A stretch of 64,000 nt of DNA from an uncultured Alistipes sp. (lineage in GTDB: Bacteria > Bacteroidota > Bacteroidia > Bacteroidales > Rikenellaceae), in contig CANQGQ010000002.1 of the NCBI GenBank assembly GCA_947623305.1, forward strand, positions 62,001-126,000. The letters are read 5' to 3'. The stretch's first letter is position 1. Each line of letters starts with the position of its first letter. Below the pieces are notes generated by a model. It was not told the origin of the DNA. It was given only the letters and a program-made list of their open reading frames with translations, and did no database searches. This document shows, piece after piece, positions 52,791-61,331 of this stretch. The position numbers were made by a program, and so were the translations under genes.

Positions 52791-53591
52791 CTATTCCGCC
52801 ACCTCCTTTTTCGATTGTTTGCGGGTATTGATGACCAAATAACGTTGCAGCAGCTGCTGCAGGCGGGCCGCGTCGATGTTGCGGTGCAGCGTGCCGCCCT
52901 GTGCCACCGAAATATGTCCCGTCTCCTCGGAGACGACGATGATGATGGCATCCGAAATCTCGCTCATGCCGATGGCGGCGCGATGACGGGTGCCGTAGGA
53001 TTTGGGCACGTCGCTTTGCGTTACGGGCAGTATGCACTTCGCGGCGACGATGCGGTCGCCTTCGATGATGATGGCTCCGTCGTGCAGCGGGGCGTTCTTG
53101 AAAAAGATGTTTTTGAGCAGCGGGACGGAGACTTTGGCGTCGATCGGAATGCCGCCTTCGGCAATCAGCCGCAGGTCGCTCTGCTGGCCGATGATGATGA
53201 GCGCGCCGGTGCGTTCGTCGGCCATCTCGCTGCAGGCCGTAACGATCGGACTGATGTTCGTTTTCACGCGGTCTTCGCCGGTCGAAAAGAAACGGGTGAT
53301 GAAATTGAACTGTTTCTGCCGCATGCCGATCATCTGGAGGAACCGGCGCAATTCGGGCTGGAAGACAATCAACAGCGCGATGGCGCCCACGGAGATCAAC
53401 TGCCCGAGGATGCTCGACAGCAACTCCATGTTCAACGTCCGCACGACCACCCACAGCAGGTAGACGGCGATGATGCCCGATAAAATATAAGGTGCGTTGG
53501 TGCCCTTCGTCATGCGGTAGATCCAGTACATGATGACGGCCACCAGGAGGATGTCGAGCAGGTCGATGAACGTGAACGGTACGAAACCCAT
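52791..53591 (-). CDS. cdaA: Diadenylate cyclase CdaA (c-di-AMP synthase)
   Basis: CdaA makes the second messenger c-di-AMP from two ATP. The 266-aa product has three N-terminal membrane helices (residues about 10-75). The DAC domain (about 110-255) has the active-site motifs DGA at 171-173 (LHDGAIIIEG) and RHRAA at 202-206 (GTRHRAAIG), both intact. A short basic tail follows. This is the membrane CdaA form; no CdaR-like partner is adjacent. A TACTTTTG -7 box lies 30 bp before the ATG. Confidence 0.97.
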   Translation of the reverse strand: MGFVPFTFIDLLDILLVAVIMYWIYRMTKGTNAPYILSGIIAVYLLWVVVRTLNMELLSSILGQLISVGAIALLIVFQPELRRFLQMIGMRQKQFNFITRFFSTGEDRVKTNISPIVTACSEMADERTGALIIIGQQSDLRLIAEGGIPIDAKVSVPLLKNIFFKNAPLHDGAIIIEGDRIVAAKCILPVTQSDVPKSYGTRHRAAIGMSEISDAIIIVVSEETGHISVAQGGTLHRNIDAARLQQLLQRYLVINTRKQSKKEVAE

Positions 53592-53620
53592 GGTCGTGTT
53601 GTGCGTTTAGCTTTCGGATG

Positions 53621-53628
53621 CAAAAGTA
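53621..53628 (-). promoter_or_regulatory. -7 box of cdaA
   Basis: TACTTTTG on the minus strand fits TAnnTTTG, 30 bp before the cdaA ATG. The upstream terminator of the OmpH gene begins only 5 bp away and occupies the -33 region, where no TTTG is seen. Confidence 0.5.
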
Positions 53629-53631
53629 GTG

Positions 53632-53666
53632 AAAAATTCCGGCTCCGGAAACACCGGAAGCCGGAA
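53632..53666 (-). terminator. Terminator of the OmpH-like gene
   Basis: On the minus strand CCGGCTTCCGG pairs with CCGGAGCCGG (one bulged T) around a 5-nt loop, followed by AATTTTTC. It separates the OmpH-like gene from cdaA. Confidence 0.8.
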
Positions 53667-53693
53667 CGGTTGTCGATGCGATGGAAAATCGCG

Positions 53694-54281
53694 CTATTTT
53701 TTCGCTTCTTTCTGATCGGCGGCGTAGAGTTCGTTGACTTTCGCCAGCACGATCGGGGTGATGTTGAGCGTCGTGTCGGCATCGATCAGCGCCGAAGCAT
53801 TGACGATCATCTTGTACTTTTTGTCGGCGTTGATCGCCTCCACGGCACGCTGGAGCAGGTCTTGCGCCCGATTGGTGAATACGAAGTTCTCCTCGTCGAG
53901 CGTCTGAGCCTCCTTTTGGGCCGAGCTCTGGTAAGCGGCCACCCGTTTTTCGATGCTTTGCTGCTGAGCTTGTGCGTCGTTGGTCGTAATCAGTCCTTTC
54001 TGGTATTTTTCCTGCAACTGGGCGGCTTCGGCTTGCAGGCTTTTTTCGCGTTGCGCCCAGCTCTTTTGGGCCTTTTGCGTCTTTTCCTGCAAGGCGGCGC
54101 CTTCGTTCTTGTAGAGATCGCACTGGGCCAGCACGGCTTCGACCTGTACGTAAGCGATTTCGCCCGCTCCCGATTGTACGGGATTCGCCACATCGGCGTT
54201 TTCAGCCGTCGTTTCCGCGGATTTCGTGCCGCAGGCCATCATGCAGCATGCAGCGACGATCGTGAAAAGCGTTTTTTTCAT
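53694..54281 (-). CDS. OmpH/Skp family lipoprotein
   Basis: The 195-aa product starts with a lipoprotein signal (MKKTLFTIVAACCMMAC, lipidated Cys about residue 17). Residues about 42-195 form the Skp/OmpH periplasmic chaperone: IAYVQVEAVLAQCDLY at the strand start, two long coiled helices (about 60-145, Gln/Ala/Lys-rich) and the closing VNASALIDADTTLNITPIVLAKVNELY. Skp holds unfolded outer-membrane proteins. A membrane-anchored variant is common in Bacteroidota. A TACCTTTG -7 box lies about 45 bp upstream. Confidence 0.9.
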   Translation of the reverse strand: MKKTLFTIVAACCMMACGTKSAETTAENADVANPVQSGAGEIAYVQVEAVLAQCDLYKNEGAALQEKTQKAQKSWAQREKSLQAEAAQLQEKYQKGLITTNDAQAQQQSIEKRVAAYQSSAQKEAQTLDEENFVFTNRAQDLLQRAVEAINADKKYKMIVNASALIDADTTLNITPIVLAKVNELYAADQKEAKK

Positions 54282-54327
54282 AAAAATAGCTCGTTTGTTC
54301 GTTAGTTTATTTTCTGCATTTGAAATA

Positions 54328-54355
54328 CAAAGGTAGAAAAAAAACTTTACTTTTG
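54328..54355. promoter_or_regulatory. Divergent -7 boxes of the OmpH gene (minus) and ruvA (plus)
   Basis: TACCTTTG on the minus strand (54328-54335) serves the OmpH-like gene. TACTTTTG on the plus strand (54348-54355) may serve ruvA, whose ATG is at 54599, giving a leader of about 240 nt containing a palindromic repeat. No clear -33 TTTG was found for either at the usual distance. Confidence 0.45.
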
Positions 54356-54462
54356 TCGTATGGCAGTCAAAAAATCCGCTGTCGTGTTTGCTTTCCGGTG
54401 TCGGTTGCTGTTTTTGCAGCTTTCGGAGAGCGGAGAAACTCAATTCGTTTCGGTCTCACGAT

Positions 54463-54563
54463 CGAGCCCCCGCCAAGGCGGGGGTGCGGGGGTGGGTCAA
54501 AACTGAATACGCGGCCATGGGCCGCGAGCAACGACACTCGGATTTGAAAACAGCGCCAAAAAC
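54463..54563 (+). repeat. Dispersed palindromic repeat, copy 6 (ruvA leader)
   Basis: Blocks: GAGCCCCCGCC-AA-GGCGGGGG, TGCGGGGGTGGGTC, AAAACTGAATACG, the inverted core CGGCCATGGGCCGCG, GAGCAACGACACTCGGATTTG, then AAAACAGCGCC. It lies in the 317-bp gap before ruvA. Confidence 0.8.
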
Positions 54564-54598
54564 AAGTGTTTGATCTGTGAAAAAATAGACGAAATTTT

Positions 54599-55177
54599 AT
54601 GTACGAATACATTCGCGGCAAAGTGGCCGAAGCGGCTCCGACTTATGCGGTCATCGACGTCGGCGGGGTGGGGTATCACCTTCAAATCTCGCTGGAAACC
54701 TTCACGGCGATCGAGCATGCCGGCGAGGCGATGCTCTACACCCATTACGTCGTGCGCGAAGATGCGCAGTTGCTCTACGGTTTCGCGACGAAGGTCGAAC
54801 GGGAGTTGTTCCGGTTGTTGATCAGCGTTTCGGGCGTGGGCGGCAATACGGCCCGCATGATTCTTTCGACCTATTCGCCCGCTGAGTTGCAGGGGATCAT
54901 TACGGCCGGAAATGCCGTTCTGCTGAAGAACGTCAAGGGGCTGGGGCTCAAGACGGCCCAGAAAATCATCGTCGAACTGACCGGCAAGCTGACCGCCCTC
55001 GGCGCGGATGCCGCCGATTCGGTCGCGGCGGGCGGTAATGCCGACGAAGCGGTCGAGGCGTTGGTGATGCTCGGGTTCGCCAAGGGGGCAGCCGAAAAGG
55101 TGGTGCGGGCCGTCGTGCGCGAAAATCCGTCGGTTTCGGTCGAAGAGCTGGTGCGCATGTCCTTGAAACGGTTTTGA
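54599..55177 (+). CDS. ruvA: Holliday junction branch-migration protein RuvA
   Basis: RuvA binds four-way junctions and positions the RuvB motor. The 192-aa product has the OB-fold N-terminus (MYEYIRGKVAEAAPTYAVIDVGGVGY), helix-hairpin-helix motifs (LLISVSGVGGNTARMIL and NVKGLGLKTAQKIIVEL) and the C-terminal domain III (NADEAVEALVMLGFAKGAAEKVV) that contacts RuvB. ruvB and ruvC are not in the window. Confidence 0.97.
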   Translation: MYEYIRGKVAEAAPTYAVIDVGGVGYHLQISLETFTAIEHAGEAMLYTHYVVREDAQLLYGFATKVERELFRLLISVSGVGGNTARMILSTYSPAELQGIITAGNAVLLKNVKGLGLKTAQKIIVELTGKLTALGADAADSVAAGGNADEAVEALVMLGFAKGAAEKVVRAVVRENPSVSVEELVRMSLKRF

Positions 55178-55272
55178 TCGACCGGTTTTTATCAATAGTA
55201 TGGGCGTTTTGGCCGGCGGAAGCGTCGGTAGCAACGATTCCGCCCCTTGCGCGAATAATAATCCGGAACGCT

Positions 55273-55305
55273 TTTGGAATATATCGGATTGTTTTTGTAC
55301 TTTTG
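55273..55305 (+). promoter_or_regulatory. Promoter of the FKBP-like lipoprotein pair (near-leaderless)
   Basis: TTTG (55273-55276), 21 nt, TACTTTTG (55298-55305) match the consensus. The start site would be near 55311-55313, only a few bases before the first ATG (55315). Confidence 0.7.
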
Positions 55306-55314
55306 CACGATACT

Positions 55315-55932
55315 ATGGCTATGAAAAAATTCGATACGTTTTTTCGGCTGCTTCTGTTTCTGCTGCCCCTGCCGTTTGCGGCGTGCAGCGAGGATGAGGA
55401 TATACTCTCCAATCAGCAGCAGCGAATCGTCTCGTTTCTGACCTCCACCCATACGCCGCGTTTGGTGTCGGTGGATGAGTTGGAGGAGGACAGCCAACTG
55501 CCGTTCTATACCGTCTCCGGCGGAAGCGTCTACCGCTATATCGTCAGTTACTACAATCCCGACCGAAGCGGCTGGCCCGAGGTTACTCCGACCTCGAAGG
55601 TAACCCTTACGTTCCGTTTTTACGAGTTCGGCGGCTATGCGGCCATTACCGACGCCACCATACCGATCTATACCAACGATCCGTTGTACGAATATCTGTT
55701 TTACGAGGAGCTCGGACTGACGCCGGGCGTCTGGTCGTTCACGCCCGTAACGATCGACCTGGCTGCCGACCGCATACTAAACGGCTTGCGGCTTGCGTTA
55801 ATAGGTTGTCGCGGCGGGGACGAGGTGGAAGCCTACATGACCTACAACGAGGCGTATGGCGACGACTATTTTTCGGTGATCCCCAAGGAAAGTCCCGTGG
55901 CTGTATTTTTTACGATCGACAAAGTGGAATGA
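55315..55932 (+). CDS. FKBP-like lipoprotein, short-loop paralogue
   Basis: The 205-aa product has a lipoprotein signal (LLPLPFAACSEDED, Cys about residue 24). The C-terminal half (about 110-205) resembles an FKBP peptidyl-prolyl isomerase: GLRLALIGCRGGDEVEAYMTYNEAYGDDYFSVIPKESP, matching the family's 'G.....l..m..Ge.....p...aYG......IP..s.l.F' layout. The usual Trp and Phe/Tyr pocket residues are only partly kept, so activity is uncertain. The start could also be the second ATG (55321). Its stop overlaps the next gene in an ATGA junction; the pair forms one unit. Confidence 0.75.
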   Translation: MAMKKFDTFFRLLLFLLPLPFAACSEDEDILSNQQQRIVSFLTSTHTPRLVSVDELEEDSQLPFYTVSGGSVYRYIVSYYNPDRSGWPEVTPTSKVTLTFRFYEFGGYAAITDATIPIYTNDPLYEYLFYEELGLTPGVWSFTPVTIDLAADRILNGLRLALIGCRGGDEVEAYMTYNEAYGDDYFSVIPKESPVAVFFTIDKVE

Positions 55933-57464
55933 AAAAGCATGACGATATGAAATCGACCCAACGAAGGTGGTTCGCCGCATTGGCCGGTGTTCTGATGTTG
56001 GTCTCCTGCGCCGAGGATCCGGTGGAGGAGACTTCGCAGTACGAAAACAAGGCGCTTCAGGCTTGGATCACTCAGCATCGTAAGGATTTGCTGGACAATT
56101 TTCAGGCGGCGGGCGATTCGGGCTACTACGTCGATGTGATCGACGAGGGCGATGCCGATGCCGCACCCATCAGCGAAAAAGCTCAATGGGTGCGTTTCAA
56201 TGCCACGGCCCGCGACCTCGATGGCAACCTCGTGCTGACCCGCAATGCCGCCGATGCCAAATTGCTCAACACGTTCACCCGATATACGCGCTACGTGCCT
56301 TTCTACCGTTATTGCGGCGAGGAGAACTCGGGGCTGCTCGAGGGCGTCTGGTTGGCCATGCGGCAGCCGTTGTCGTTGGACGGCGGGGCTCGCGAGGTGC
56401 GGTTGCGCATCAATGCGAAAGTCGATCTTTACCTGCCTTCGATCCTATTCGGAAGCATTTCGGGATCGGGCGGTTACGAGGGCGAAACCACGCTGTCGGG
56501 CAATCGTCCGGTGATTCTGCACATGGAGATTACCGATACGGTGGCCAATCCGCTCAGCCGCGAGGGCGACGATGTCGATGACTTTTGCCGACTCAATGGC
56601 GGTTTGTTGCGGTACGTCAAGGCGGGTTCTTCGGAACTTTCGTCCGGCGCCGTAACGATCCCCGAACCGTCGGACAACCCTGCGAATCAGCCGAATCACC
56701 CCTACAATCCGGCAACGCCGCGTTGGGTATCGGCCTGCGATTCGGTGGCGCAGCTCTATGTCGACTATCGTTACAACCCCTCCTCCACGGAGGTGGGCGA
56801 CGTGTGGACTTATCCGGCTCCTTACAAGAGCGATTATGCCCCTTATAACGATCCCGATTTACAGCGTAAGATCAACGACGCTTTAATAAAACGCTTCGAT
56901 ACCGACCAGTATGTCGGCGTGGCGAATTTGCAGGCCGATTCGGTCGGATTGGACGGTTCGGCCAAAATCTGGTACATCGGCCGTTTCCTCGACGGGTTCA
57001 TCTTCGATACGAACATCGACGAGGTGAAGGAGTTGATCTACGGGCCCGGGTACAGCGCCGGTTCCGAACTCTCCTATACGCCGGAAGACGGCGGACTGAT
57101 CCAGGCGTTCTATTACACCGTGCCACGTCTGAAGTACGGGCAATGGGCTTCGTTGATTACCGTTTCGACCAACGCTTATGGTTCGTCGGGACAGAACGGT
57201 TCATCGACCACGACCACCACGGGCGGCAATACGTCGAGCTATTACGATTATCTGAATTACATGAACTACGTGAACAGCTATTACAATAGCTATTACGGCG
57301 GTTACTACAATAATTATTACGGGGGTTACTACGGCGGTTATTACGGAAATTATTATGGCGATTATTCGTCGGACACGTCGACGACGACCACCACCACGAC
57401 CGTAACGACCGAAATCCCGCCGTTCACGCCGTTGATTTTCCAGATTTATGTCGAACCGGAATAA
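55929..57464 (+). CDS. FKBP-like lipoprotein with a Tyr/Gly/Asn-rich insertion
   Basis: The 511-aa product (a second ATG at 55947 gives 505) has a lipoprotein signal (GVLMLVSCAED). A long N-terminal part includes GGEVGD-like and FKBP-like strands, and the C-terminal FKBP pattern is GQWASLITVSTNAYG (A416-Y417-G418) ... EIPPFTPLIFQIYVEPE (from E495). Between AYG and IPP lie 77 residues, where the paralogue upstream has 6. This insertion is Ser/Thr/Gly-rich, then from Y438 to Y479 contains 20 Tyr in 42 residues, with seven YYxx tetrads (NS, GG, NN, GG, GG, GN, GD), then Thr-rich. It is translationally coupled to the preceding gene, and a terminator follows. Confidence 0.8.
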   Translation: MKKHDDMKSTQRRWFAALAGVLMLVSCAEDPVEETSQYENKALQAWITQHRKDLLDNFQAAGDSGYYVDVIDEGDADAAPISEKAQWVRFNATARDLDGNLVLTRNAADAKLLNTFTRYTRYVPFYRYCGEENSGLLEGVWLAMRQPLSLDGGAREVRLRINAKVDLYLPSILFGSISGSGGYEGETTLSGNRPVILHMEITDTVANPLSREGDDVDDFCRLNGGLLRYVKAGSSELSSGAVTIPEPSDNPANQPNHPYNPATPRWVSACDSVAQLYVDYRYNPSSTEVGDVWTYPAPYKSDYAPYNDPDLQRKINDALIKRFDTDQYVGVANLQADSVGLDGSAKIWYIGRFLDGFIFDTNIDEVKELIYGPGYSAGSELSYTPEDGGLIQAFYYTVPRLKYGQWASLITVSTNAYGSSGQNGSSTTTTTGGNTSSYYDYLNYMNYVNSYYNSYYGGYYNNYYGGYYGGYYGNYYGDYSSDTSTTTTTTTVTTEIPPFTPLIFQIYVEPE

Positions 57465-57483
57465 ATCGGTGCGACGGTTGCGG

Positions 57484-57519
57484 AAAGCGTGTCGAATGAG
57501 ACGGTTCGACACGCTTTTT
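57484..57519 (+). terminator. Terminator of the FKBP-like pair
   Basis: AAAGCGTGTCGAA (57484-57496) pairs perfectly with TTCGACACGCTTT (57505-57517) around an 8-nt loop, followed by TTC and a T-run. It begins 19 bp after the stop at 57464. Confidence 0.92.
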
Positions 57520-57548
57520 CGTTTTTTTGCAGTTTTTCGCGCGTAAAT

Positions 57549-57579
57549 TTTGCGGTCTCGCAAAATTGTATTATTTTAG
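57549..57579 (+). promoter_or_regulatory. Promoter of the 80-aa HTH gene
   Basis: TTTG (57549-57552), 19 nt, TATTTTAG (57572-57579). One base deviates from TAnnTTTG. The start codon is 32 bp downstream at 57612. Confidence 0.55.
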
Positions 57580-57611
57580 TTGGCAAGAAATACAACCTTA
57601 AATCAAAAGAT

Positions 57612-57854
57612 ATGATTATTACCTTTAACGAACTGCGCCGTATCAAGGACAGATTGCCGAGCGGCAGCTCGCAGCGCATTGCAGATGAATTGGGAATAGA
57701 TGTGGAAACGGTTCGCAACTATTTCGGCGGAAACCACCAGGCCAAGGAGTGCGTGGGGGTCCACTACGAATCGGGGCCGGACGGCGGTGTGGTTACGCTC
57801 GATGATCCGAAGATTCTGGATGTCGCCATGCGTATTTTGAGCGAGCAGCAGTAG
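57612..57854 (+). CDS. Small helix-turn-helix-like DNA-binding protein
   Basis: The 80-aa product starts MIITFNELRRIKDRLPSGSSQRIADELGIDVETVRNYF. The segment SSQRIADELGIDVETVRNYFGG is a clear HTH (helix-turn-helix with LGID turn), as in small Bacteroidota regulators. The C-terminal part (GPDGGVVTLDDPKILDVAMRIL) is a short strand plus helix. The target is unknown. It stands alone between the FKBP pair and dnaK and has its own promoter. The ATG at 57612 is chosen because the HTH follows at once; longer in-frame starts overlap the terminator. Confidence 0.8.
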   Translation: MIITFNELRRIKDRLPSGSSQRIADELGIDVETVRNYFGGNHQAKECVGVHYESGPDGGVVTLDDPKILDVAMRILSEQQ

Positions 57855-57957
57855 TCGGTTGCGTGTTCGTGCGAAATGTTTCGGGGTGTGTCTGCTGCGG
57901 CAGGCATACCTTTTTGTTTTGCTGCTTATCTGCCTTTGCGTGTTTTTTCGATGCTGT

Positions 57958-58042
57958 TTTTCAAATCTGGATACTGTTACTCGCGGCGATGCCGCGTTTG
58001 CAGGCTTGACCCACTCCCAACCCCCCGCCTTGGCGGGGGCTT
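57958..58042 (-). repeat. Dispersed palindromic repeat, copy 7
   Basis: On the minus strand: AAGCCCCCGCC-AA-GGCGGGGG, TTGGGAGTGGGTC, AAGCCTGCAAACG, the inverted core CGGCATCGCCGCG, GAGTAACAGTATCCAGATTTG. It lies in the 467-bp gap between the HTH gene and dnaK. Confidence 0.8.
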
Positions 58043-58110
58043 CTGTCGGAACTCGGAAGGCAAGAATGCGCTCGAAAGCAAGTGAAGTTGCGGTGCCGCT
58101 AATAAAATTG

Positions 58111-58204
58111 TCTGACAAAATTGCATGACGGGTCGGTGATGAAAGGGGCCTGCCTGCCAATGCTCTGCCAAAATGGCAGACTTCGTCGATTGGTATGACC
58201 TTTG
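58111..58204 (+). promoter_or_regulatory. dnaK upstream region: two related palindromic sites and a -7-like box
   Basis: TCTGCCA-AAA-TGGCAGA (58164-58180) is a perfect inverted repeat. TCTGACAAAATTGCATGA (from 58111) is a weaker related site. Just downstream GACCTTTG (58197-58204) is a -7-like box with one mismatch to TAnnTTTG. The perfect palindrome covers the -33 position, which fits an operator for a stress regulator. It is not the CIRCE sequence. dnaK starts at 58322. Confidence 0.5.
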
Positions 58205-58321
58205 TTCGATCGGGAATCGAGTTCGGACGAAAAGAAAGATTGATCGGAAGTCTCGTTCGAGCTAAAACGAGTCCGATTAGCAAACGACAAGTTAATAAAA
58301 AACAACAAATTAATAAAAGTC

Positions 58322-60238
<1,917 letters not shown>

Positions 60239-60266
60239 CCTGTTCGGCGCAAGCCGATCGCATATC

Positions 60267-60306
60267 GAGTTCGCCGCGGATTTCCGCGGCGAACTCTTTT
60301 TATTTT
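60267..60306 (+). terminator. Terminator of dnaK
   Basis: A perfect 14-bp stem (GAGTTCGCCGCGGA with its complement at 60283-60296) around a 2-nt centre is followed by TTTTTATTTT. Confidence 0.93.
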
Positions 60307-60331
60307 ATTGATATAGCGTAAATAATTTTTG

Positions 60332-60339
60332 TATATTTG
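60332..60339 (+). promoter_or_regulatory. -7 box of the 140-aa membrane protein gene
   Basis: TATATTTG fits TAnnTTTG, with ATTG (60307-60310) 21 nt upstream. The leader to the ATG at 60484 is about 140 nt with no recognisable riboswitch. I see only short AT-rich and GC-rich stretches in it. Confidence 0.5.
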
Positions 60340-60483
60340 TAATGCAAATAGATTCCAAGCCCAGCCAACTCGAAATCGGAAATTGCTGTTCTCGACGACT
60401 CGGACACGCGTGAGCGCGGAACGGAAGTCGCAGTTCGTGCGGGATTCGGTGTGCTAAATAAATGATTCCTTAAATAGATATTT

Positions 60484-60906
60484 ATGATACTTTTTGCGAA
60501 ACTGTTGAATCTTTTATTGTACGTTATCGGACTGACACTCGCTTTTCGGGCTTATCGACGTTACAAGATGCACATCGGATGGTTTTTGACCGGATTGCTC
60601 GGCCCGTGCTTTCTGTTTTGGGCTTACGAACGGGCCAGAAAGAATCATCTGCATGCAATTTCGGCTTCGGCCGAACGACAGCGAATCGCCCGAAAACGGG
60701 AAAACTTTTCATTGTGTTACTGCATCGTTACTTATGTCTTGATGTTCGGATACGGCGTAGGTGTTTTTTATCGGATTATGGACGGAGCCGATCCGCATGA
60801 AGCGATGCCGCAGCAGTTGCAGATTCAGACCATCGCGATGGCAGCTGCCTCGGTCGTTTATGCCGTCGTCATTTGGTTCTATCATCGGAAAGGCATTTCG
60901 CAGTAA
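60484..60906 (+). CDS. Membrane protein of unknown function
   Basis: The 140-aa product has four predicted membrane segments (about residues 3-21, 31-46, 77-96, 114-131), with a basic cytoplasmic loop between helices 2 and 3 (YERARKNHLHAISASAERQRIARKREN). No signal peptide or known motif. It is monocistronic, with its own promoter and terminator, between dnaK and secDF. Confidence 0.75.
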   Translation: MILFAKLLNLLLYVIGLTLAFRAYRRYKMHIGWFLTGLLGPCFLFWAYERARKNHLHAISASAERQRIARKRENFSLCYCIVTYVLMFGYGVGVFYRIMDGADPHEAMPQQLQIQTIAMAAASVVYAVVIWFYHRKGISQ

Positions 60907-60928
60907 GCGCATTCAGCTGTTGAGGATT

Positions 60929-60966
60929 TTATCCGCCACAGAAAAATCCGTGGCGGGATTTTTTTG
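60929..60966 (+). terminator. Terminator of the 140-aa membrane protein gene
   Basis: CCGCCAC (60933-60939) pairs with GTGGCGG (60950-60956) around a 10-nt loop, then a run of seven T. Confidence 0.85.
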
Positions 60967-61020
60967 TCGCCGCTGATGCAATTCTTGCGGGCGATTCGTT
61001 TATTATTCATTCTTTTTTTC

Positions 61021-61174
61021 TATCTTTGGCTCCGCCTTAGATACTCCGTATCGGCAAACCTCAAATAAATTTGGGCTTGCGCTCGACTTTTCGTATCTCT
61101 GGCTCCGCCGAAGATACTCCGTCTCGGCAATGCGCAAATAAATTTGGCATTGCGCTCGACTTTTCGTATCTTTG
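61021..61174 (+). repeat. 73-bp tandem repeat (2 copies plus end) carrying Bacteroidota promoters
   Basis: TATCTTTG at 61021, TATCTCTG at 61094 and TATCTTTG at 61167 mark a 73-bp period. Each unit has GGCTCCGCC, a GAAGATA-like complement of TATCTTTG, CTCGGCAA-like and CAAATAAATTTG, then TTTG, 20 nt, TATCTTTG (or TATCTCTG for unit 1). The same plan occurs at 2750-2834 upstream of tatA. Confidence 0.85.
61143..61174 (+). promoter_or_regulatory. secDF promoter inside the repeat
   Basis: TTTG (61143-61146), 20 nt, TATCTTTG (61167-61174) match exactly. The leader to the secDF ATG (61332) is about 150 nt. Confidence 0.75.
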
Positions 61175-61331
61175 TGCGCTATTATGCCTACTTTTCGATT
61201 GAAAAGCGCAACGGCGGAAGCTGTCGGCCGCAACCGGACGATATAATTAGGATAATTAGGAACGGCGATGGAAAAACGACGGATATTGAAACGAACGTTG
61301 ATTAAGAAAACAAACATAACAGTTAATAAAA

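Noticed and set aside
58080..58321. CIRCE element before dnaK
   Set aside because: No TTAGCACTC-N9-GAGTGCTAA-like inverted repeat is present; the palindromes there are of another sequence.
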